This document shows positions 14,406 to 19,093 of a DNA stretch of 19,093 bases, one piece after another. The stretch comes from JACJXF01 sp964349045. GTDB lineage: Bacteria > Bacteroidota > Bacteroidia > Bacteroidales > GCA-2748055. Under the pieces are notes generated by a model. That model made no database searches, had not been told where the DNA came from, and saw only the letters and a list, made by a program, of their open reading frames with translations. The stretch covers positions 1-19,093 of the forward strand of contig CAYGFI010000095.1 in the NCBI GenBank assembly GCA_964349045.1, in the 5' to 3' direction. Position numbers and translations under genes: made by a program. Each line of letters begins with the position of its first letter. Within the stretch, counting starts at the first letter, position 1.

Positions 14406-16328
14406 ATGTCAATAGAACCCATTATAAAAATCCTTCATCTGGAAGATAATCCAGCGGATGCCCAATTGGTACAATCGATGCTTAAAAGAACTACTATAAA
14501 GTTTGAGTATTTTTTTGCAGACAACGAAAAGGATTTTCATTCCATACTTAAAGAACAAAAGATCGATTTGATTTTGTCGGATTACCATCTACCCGATTAT
14601 AATGGCGGGGATGCATTGTTATTCGCAAAAAGCAATTATCCCTTAATTCCTTTTATGTTTCTAAGTGGAGCTATGGGTGAGGATGCCGCCATAGAATCTT
14701 TGCTAAACGGGGCTACCGATTATGTTTTAAAAAACAAAATGGATCGCCTGGTACCTGCTGTGCAAAGGGCAATCAGGGACGCCCGGGAAATGGAAGCCCT
14801 GCTCAAGGCTGAAAATGAAAATAAGAGCCTTTCCCGTGCTGTTCAACAAAGTCCAAATTCTATTATTATCACGGATATTAACGGAACAATTGAATACGCA
14901 AACCCATGGACTCTCAAATTAACCGGGTATTCGCTGATTGAATTGTTGGGTCAGAATCCAAGAATTTTCAGTTCCGGGGAAAAGACAAAAGAAGAGTATG
15001 CCAATCTCTGGGATACCATTAGTTCAGGTAATATTTGGGAGGGAGAATTCCACAATAAAAAGAAAAATGGAGAATTATACTGGGAACACGCTTCCATCTC
15101 TTCGATAATTGGTAACAATGGCATAATAAGTAATTACCTGGCAATTAAAGTTGATATTACTGAACGAAAAAAACTGATCGGTGAGTTAACTCATGCAAAA
15201 GAAAAAGCTGAAGAAAGTGATCGCTTAAAAACAGCTTTTTTGCATAATATTTCTCACGAAATACGCACTCCTATGAATGCTATCGTAGGATTTTCAAGCC
15301 TTCTGACCGACCCGGAATTACTACCGGAAAAACGCAAATATTTTGCCGATATTATCGGACAAAGCTGTACTCAGCTACTTTCAATAATTTCTGATATTGT
15401 GAGCATGGCAACCATCGAAGCGGGCCAGGAATACATCGTTGAAAAACAGATTGATGTAAACTTTTTAATGCAGTTACTTCATGAACAATTTCTGTTAAAA
15501 GCCAATAAAAAAAATATTTACCTGAAATATGAAAATGATGTTGACGATAAAACAGCAAATTTTATATCCGACGAAATAAAAATAATTCAGATTCTTTCCA
15601 ACCTTATTGGTAATGCTCTCAAATTCACCCAGGAGGGAGGAGTTATATTCGGTTATAATTTAAGGCGGAACGAACTCGAGTTCTTTGTTAATGATACCGG
15701 TATTGGAATTCCGGTTGAGTTGCACCAGGTGATTTTTGAACGTTTTCGCCAGGCCGAAGGTTCTGCAATGCGTCAATACGGGGGTTCGGGACTGGGCTTA
15801 TCGATCTCAAAAGCCTATGTGGAATTACTGGGGGGTAAAATCTGGCTGGTTTCTGAACCGGGTAAAGGTTCGACTTTCTTTTTTACTATTCCTTATAAAA
15901 ATACGGAAAAGAGTTTATTACCAGAAGAAAAATCCGAAACTGCAAGGGATACCAGGGGTGAAACACATAAAACCATTTTAGTTGCTGAAGATGAGGATTC
16001 TAATTACCTGCTTCTGGAGGAACTTTTAAAGGTTTTAAAAAGCAACCTGATCAGGGCTAATAATGGTTTGGAGGCTGTCGAAATATGCAAATCAAATAAT
16101 AATATTGATTTGGTACTAATGGATATTAAGATGCTTGTTATGGATGGTTTTACAGCCACAAGGCAAATCAGGGAATTAAGACCTAACCTGCCAATAATTG
16201 CTCAAACGGCTTATTCCGAATATTCTGAAAAACATAAAGCCATGGAAAGCGGGTGCAATGATTTTATCAGTAAACCTTTTGAGAAAGATATTTTGCTTTC
16301 AAAAATCAGGGAATATCTGGGATCATGA
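14406..16328 (+). CDS. Hybrid sensor kinase, REC-PAS-HisKA-HATPase-REC
   Basis: This 640-residue soluble protein combines two receiver domains around a kinase. REC1 (about 7-127) has D14 and D59 (LILSDYHLPDYNG) and an SG pair at the switch position (FLSGAMGEDAA). A PAS domain spans about 142-255 with the PAC ending DITERK. The kinase core shows H284 in NISHEIRTPMNAIVGFSS, N403 in NLIGNALKFT, G1 NDTGIGIP (429-436) and G2 GSGLGLS (460-466). REC2 (about 522-638) has acidic residues D529 and D531, D573 in LVLMDIKMLVMDG and K623 in SKPF. Such hybrids pass phosphate internally and on to an Hpt protein; no separate Hpt gene is visible in the window. It follows the first kinase by 131 bp on the same strand, so joint expression is likely. 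The two ends differ, so this is not a simple duplication. Confidence 0.92.
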   Translation: MSIEPIIKILHLEDNPADAQLVQSMLKRTTIKFEYFFADNEKDFHSILKEQKIDLILSDYHLPDYNGGDALLFAKSNYPLIPFMFLSGAMGEDAAIESLLNGATDYVLKNKMDRLVPAVQRAIRDAREMEALLKAENENKSLSRAVQQSPNSIIITDINGTIEYANPWTLKLTGYSLIELLGQNPRIFSSGEKTKEEYANLWDTISSGNIWEGEFHNKKKNGELYWEHASISSIIGNNGIISNYLAIKVDITERKKLIGELTHAKEKAEESDRLKTAFLHNISHEIRTPMNAIVGFSSLLTDPELLPEKRKYFADIIGQSCTQLLSIISDIVSMATIEAGQEYIVEKQIDVNFLMQLLHEQFLLKANKKNIYLKYENDVDDKTANFISDEIKIIQILSNLIGNALKFTQEGGVIFGYNLRRNELEFFVNDTGIGIPVELHQVIFERFRQAEGSAMRQYGGSGLGLSISKAYVELLGGKIWLVSEPGKGSTFFFTIPYKNTEKSLLPEEKSETARDTRGETHKTILVAEDEDSNYLLLEELLKVLKSNLIRANNGLEAVEICKSNNNIDLVLMDIKMLVMDGFTATRQIRELRPNLPIIAQTAYSEYSEKHKAMESGCNDFISKPFEKDILLSKIREYLGS

Positions 16329-16357
16329 TTTTGTATGGGGGCAAAAGATAGGGTTGA

Positions 16358-17437
16358 TTATTTTTCCTTGTTTATTTCATTAAAGAGCGACCTGAAACAA
16401 TTTACTTCCGAATCTTTACCTGGCACTTCATCCTGGTTAATCTCTTCCATGAATTTCTCAGCGCTGAACCACACGGTCTGCATCATCCCCATGTACCGTG
16501 ATTTCATTTCCGGAGTTGCCATTCCCTGAAAATGGAGCATATCACGCGCTTGTAATACTGCGACCTCAGGTTTACGCCAGGGACAGGTAATGACATTAAA
16601 ACCTTTCATCGCAAAATATACCGGAGTCTGGACAGGGCTTTCATAATGCCAGTCGCAAATCATTACATCCTTGTTTATAAGGTCAATTGCCGGCCATGTG
16701 TCATTCTCACTGGCTTCCCATAATCCTATCCCGGTTGTTTTTCCATCAATCAGCCGGTCACCCCAAATCCAAAGCTTTCTATTTTTCAGGGCCAGGTGAT
16801 CCCTGATTTTGTTGACTTCACCGGCAAACAGTTCGGCTTTATTTTTCCCGGTACATCGTGGACAGCTCTCATGTCCAATATAAAACACCTCATCCATCCC
16901 GGCATGGAAAGCATCTGCTTCGAATGCATCGCAAATCTCATCAACCAGTTCAAAAACAATTTTATGAACATCAGGATGCAGGGGGCAATAGCTTTTGCAG
17001 TATAGCCCATCGGGGTTTGGCCATTCGTATTTTTCCGGCATTTTTATCAGGGGAGTTTCATCAAATTCAGGATAAACCCGGAGAAGATTGCCAATTTTCT
17101 CAGCCCATGACTGGTGTCCCAATAAGTTTATCTGGGGAATCAGCCTGATGTTGTTTATTCTGCATACGGCGACCAGTTTTTTCACATCTTCATTTGACAA
17201 ACTGTTGCTGTTGCTCAGTTCCGGATGACTTTCGAACTGGTAATTATAGTCGACCCGGAGAATAAGAGTATTTACATTCCGGGGAGCAAGTTCCTCATTG
17301 ATGAATTTAATAAATGAACCGAGGTTCTCAGCTTGTGGAGCAGCAATGCAAAATCCCCGGACAGGGTATGAATTCTGCGGGAACAGGGTACAATTGCCAA
17401 TTATTGTAAATGCGAATAATACCAATAGTTTTTTCAT
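16358..17437 (-). CDS. Secreted GH20-like glycoside hydrolase
   Basis: This 359-residue protein has an N-terminal signal peptide (residues 1 to about 20, MKKLLVLFAFTIIGNCTLF). A lipobox is not convincing, since Asn precedes C16. The rest reads as a TIM barrel of the glycoside hydrolase family 20 superfamily: RLIPQINLLGHQSW (98-111) corresponds to the conserved PEIDxPGH strand, and FHAGMDEVF (177-185) to the HxGGDE catalytic segment, giving D182-E183 as the likely catalytic pair. A Cys cluster (SYCPLHP, SCPRC) and Trp-rich C-terminal strands (LWIWGDRL, VMICDWHY, CPWRKP) fit substrate stacking. Met replaces the second Gly of the usual HxGGDE, so this is a divergent member. Substrate is unproven, though N-acetylhexosamine is likely. 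The downstream end is only 29 bp from the convergent kinase stop. Confidence 0.75.
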   Translation of the reverse strand: MKKLLVLFAFTIIGNCTLFPQNSYPVRGFCIAAPQAENLGSFIKFINEELAPRNVNTLILRVDYNYQFESHPELSNSNSLSNEDVKKLVAVCRINNIRLIPQINLLGHQSWAEKIGNLLRVYPEFDETPLIKMPEKYEWPNPDGLYCKSYCPLHPDVHKIVFELVDEICDAFEADAFHAGMDEVFYIGHESCPRCTGKNKAELFAGEVNKIRDHLALKNRKLWIWGDRLIDGKTTGIGLWEASENDTWPAIDLINKDVMICDWHYESPVQTPVYFAMKGFNVITCPWRKPEVAVLQARDMLHFQGMATPEMKSRYMGMMQTVWFSAEKFMEEINQDEVPGKDSEVNCFRSLFNEINKEK

Positions 17438-17619
17438 AATAGACAGATTAAACTTTAATTAACTCATGTTGTAAGTTATACAAAAAGTTGGAATTTCGAA
17501 TGAGGATTTTTTCAGCGACTGCGTTCGCATAATGCTTAAGCGGTTGCGAAGCTCGTAAACTCAGTTAACGATTTATGATTCACTGTCGTTTATTTAAGTC
17601 CTTAGTGCAATCCAATAAA

Positions 17620-17640
17620 CCACTTAAGCTGGCTTAAGGT
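17620..17640 (-). terminator. Hairpin downstream of the broken acyltransferase gene
   Basis: CTTAAGC (17623-17629) and GCTTAAG (17632-17638) form an inverted repeat with a very tight centre. In practice this is a 6-bp stem with a CTGG-type loop, extended by a CC/GG pair past one bulged A. On the minus strand a TTTATTGG tail follows. It lies 40 bp after the stop at 17679 and could end transcription of that gene before the GH20-like gene. The rest of the 17438-17678 gap holds no recognisable feature. Confidence 0.4.
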
Positions 17641-17678
17641 TTTAGCAGACACTCATTATTTGCCCCTCCCCAACCCCT

Positions 17679-18830
17679 TTAAAGTTTTAACCTTATATTT
17701 ATTTTTGCCAGCAGCGCTGCAAAACCAACCATAGCAATGGCCCAGACAAGCGAACCTCCAACGGCTAACAACTGGCTGGTTTCCTGTTTATAAAAAAACA
17801 AGGGGAGACTTAGTCCCCAGATCAGGTAATAAATTATATCAGGAGCCAGGTAGGTGGTAAGGGGATTCTGTCCGGCAGGTCTAAAGATAAAAGCCCACTT
17901 TTCCCTCCCCCGGATATCAATAATCAGGTACAATAAAGCGAATACTACCATGCTTATACCGCAGCAGATCATAACCCAGCTTGGAGTTCCCTGTATTTTC
18001 GAGATAATGAACCAGTTACGAAGAACAAAGCCCAGAATAAAGCATATGACTCCTGCCAGAATAATAATGCCAGCTGTCTTAAGCGGCTTAAATGAGCATT
18101 GCTTCAGGAAAAGGCTTACAAACAGTCCTGCTAAGACTGTAGAAGGAACATTGCCACTGATGATAACACCAAAAACCGGTTTAAGAAAATCAAGTATCTC
18201 GAGCAATCCCAATTGCGAAAGAATATTTAGACCGATAAAGAATAGCCACATAAAAAAAGTAACAACAAGTTTTGACCCGGCAAAAAGGTTGATTGTTGCA
18301 GCCACAAAATATCCCCAGCCTATCAATCCAAGGATTCCCCACCAGCCTCGTTCGAGCTATTGCACATTTCCAGGTTCTCCAGTTCTGAAAATGGCAACGA
18401 GCAAAACAAGTCCAAGTATTCCTGCAACTTTTAGGATTATGAAAAGTTTCTTGTATTTTTCGTTCGAAGGATAATTATTGAAGATCAGGAATACAGAGAG
18501 ATACATTAGGACTGCCCAGGCTGATTTACCGATCCCGCTCAATTCCGGATTCAAGCGTCCGGAGTTCATCATTAGCAGGCCAATAATTAGTAAGCTAAGT
18601 GTACGAAAGATAATATGAGCAAAGATCTTTTTTTTCGACTGTCCTGCCTGGATCCGCGAGTTTATGGCATATTGAACAGACATCCCCACAATGAAGAGAA
18701 ATCCGGGAAAGACCCAGTCTGCCAGTCCCATCCCGTCAAAATCAGCTTTAGTGTGGACAAGCCATTCCGGAACTCCAGGGTCAAAAAGGTCGTTGACAAA
18801 TAGCATCAGAAAAAGGGTTAATCCGCGCAT
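17679..18830 (-). pseudogene. Broken DUF5009/NagX-like membrane acyltransferase
   Basis: A polytopic membrane protein of the DUF5009/heparan-alpha-glucosaminide N-acetyltransferase-like family is readable across 17679-18830. The opening MRGLTLFLMLFVNDLF and GLADWVFPGFLFIVGMSV are family hallmarks. The reading frame is interrupted by a single TAG at 18357-18359. The same frame then continues at once with LERGWWGILGLIGWGYFV and about 215 more residues (RPAGQNPLTTYLAP is another family motif). Relatives usually have a Trp near this point, so TGG to TAG is the simplest explanation. Upstream, RIHSIDIMRG is readable before the ATG at 18830, but that frame reaches a stop without a start codon; an ATG at 18912 is one frame off. 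The members are thought to acetylate glucosamine-type sugars, which suits the GH20-like neighbour. Two separate short proteins or a sequencing error are alternatives. Confidence 0.85.
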
Positions 18831-18984
18831 GATGTCGATGGAGTGGATGCGGGTTGTTTTTTGGATAGGAATAGCTGTGAAAGTTAAAGGGTTTGTATAC
18901 GGGGAATTTCATTTAAATCTGCGATAGACAAAGCACATTCCGGGCTTCAAAATTATTGTGATCGCCGGTGAGAGAAGATAAACT

Positions 18985-19092
18985 CTAAATAATTTGGGTT
19001 TCGATATTTTCCTTTATTAAAAATTGCCTCATTTTTTCGGAAATTAGAGTTAATGTTTCATTATTAAAATCGAATTTATAAAATGCTTTGAA
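18985..19092 (-). CDS. Possible 3' end of a gene cut by the window edge
   Basis: On the minus strand a frame enters from the right edge and stays open for 35 codons to a TAG at 18985-18987. It reads FKAFYKFDFNNETLTLISEK and then MRQFLIKENIETQII. The mix of charged and hydrophobic residues looks protein-like, but in such AT-rich DNA an open stretch of this length can arise by chance. No family is recognised. If real, the next gene downstream would be the broken acyltransferase. Confidence 0.3.
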   Translation of the reverse strand, partial: FKAFYKFDFNNETLTLISEKMRQFLIKENIETQII

Positions 19093-19093
19093 T

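Noticed and set aside
11911..16328. Tandem duplication of one kinase gene
   Set aside because: The two proteins differ in PAS number, HisKA type (HDLRAPL versus HEIRTPM) and the presence of a C-terminal receiver, so they are not recent copies.
17854..18474. 206-residue plus-strand open frame opposite the acyltransferase
   Set aside because: It is the antisense of a clear membrane protein, and its composition (many Pro, Thr, Ser and Arg) is typical of a shadow frame.
18981..19051. 8-bp inverted repeat AACTCTAA / TTAGAGTT with a 55-nt spacer, as possible IS ends
   Set aside because: There is no transposase, no flanking target duplication and the arms do not extend. It also overlaps the possible partial gene. 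Chance is likely in AT-rich DNA.

Overview
The window looks like chromosomal DNA from a member of the Bacteroidota, probably Bacteroidales/Marinilabiliales-like (an inference). The evidence is a moderately AT-rich base composition, weak Shine-Dalgarno sequences, promoter -7 boxes of the Bacteroidota type TAnnTTTG, an unfused quinol-dependent NO reductase, PAS-rich cytosolic hybrid kinases, and intergenic heptamer/octamer short tandem repeats. No rRNA, tRNA, CRISPR array, phage gene or transposase was found.

Layout. (1) 11-86 is a GACTCCC tandem repeat. (2) 193-5083 is a plus-strand phosphate-uptake block: an outer-membrane barrel of the alginate-export/porin type, then a PstS-like lipoprotein, PstC, PstA and PstB, tightly packed and without phoU. 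(3) 5298-6356 is a TerC/Alx-type membrane protein, followed by an octamer repeat and a perfect 14-bp hairpin that can end transcription from both sides. (4) 6530-9360 is a nitric-oxide detoxification pair: qNor (norZ/norB-like) on the minus strand and a divergent Rrf2-family regulator with three clustered cysteines (NsrR-like). Their shared intergenic region carries a well-formed Bacteroidota promoter and a 7-bp inverted repeat lying over its -33 box. (5) 9462-10531 is a minus-strand CDF zinc/cation exporter followed by a short rubredoxin-like zinc-ribbon reading frame that is absent from a simple long-ORF list. (6) 10651-11613 is a Tat-signal aldo/keto reductase. (7) 11911-16328 holds two large cytosolic sensor kinases in tandem (REC-PAS-PAS-PAS-HisKA-HATPase and REC-PAS-HisKA-HATPase-REC). 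(8) 16358-18830 is a minus-strand amino-sugar pair: a secreted GH20-like glycosidase, and a NagX/DUF5009-type membrane acyltransferase that is broken by an in-frame TAG where a TGG is expected and probably also by an upstream frameshift. (9) The right edge may contain the 3' end of another minus-strand gene.

How the parts work together. Block 2 takes phosphate across both membranes. Block 4 is a self-contained NO sensing and reduction unit in which one operator could control both divergent promoters. Block 8 resembles a GlcNAc-type glycan salvage pair that has lost its acyltransferase. The window is mostly recognisable housekeeping and stress genes. The points most worth a second look are the norZ/regulator operator geometry, the hidden zinc-ribbon ORF, the decayed DUF5009 gene, and the EF-hand-like loop in the PstS-like protein.
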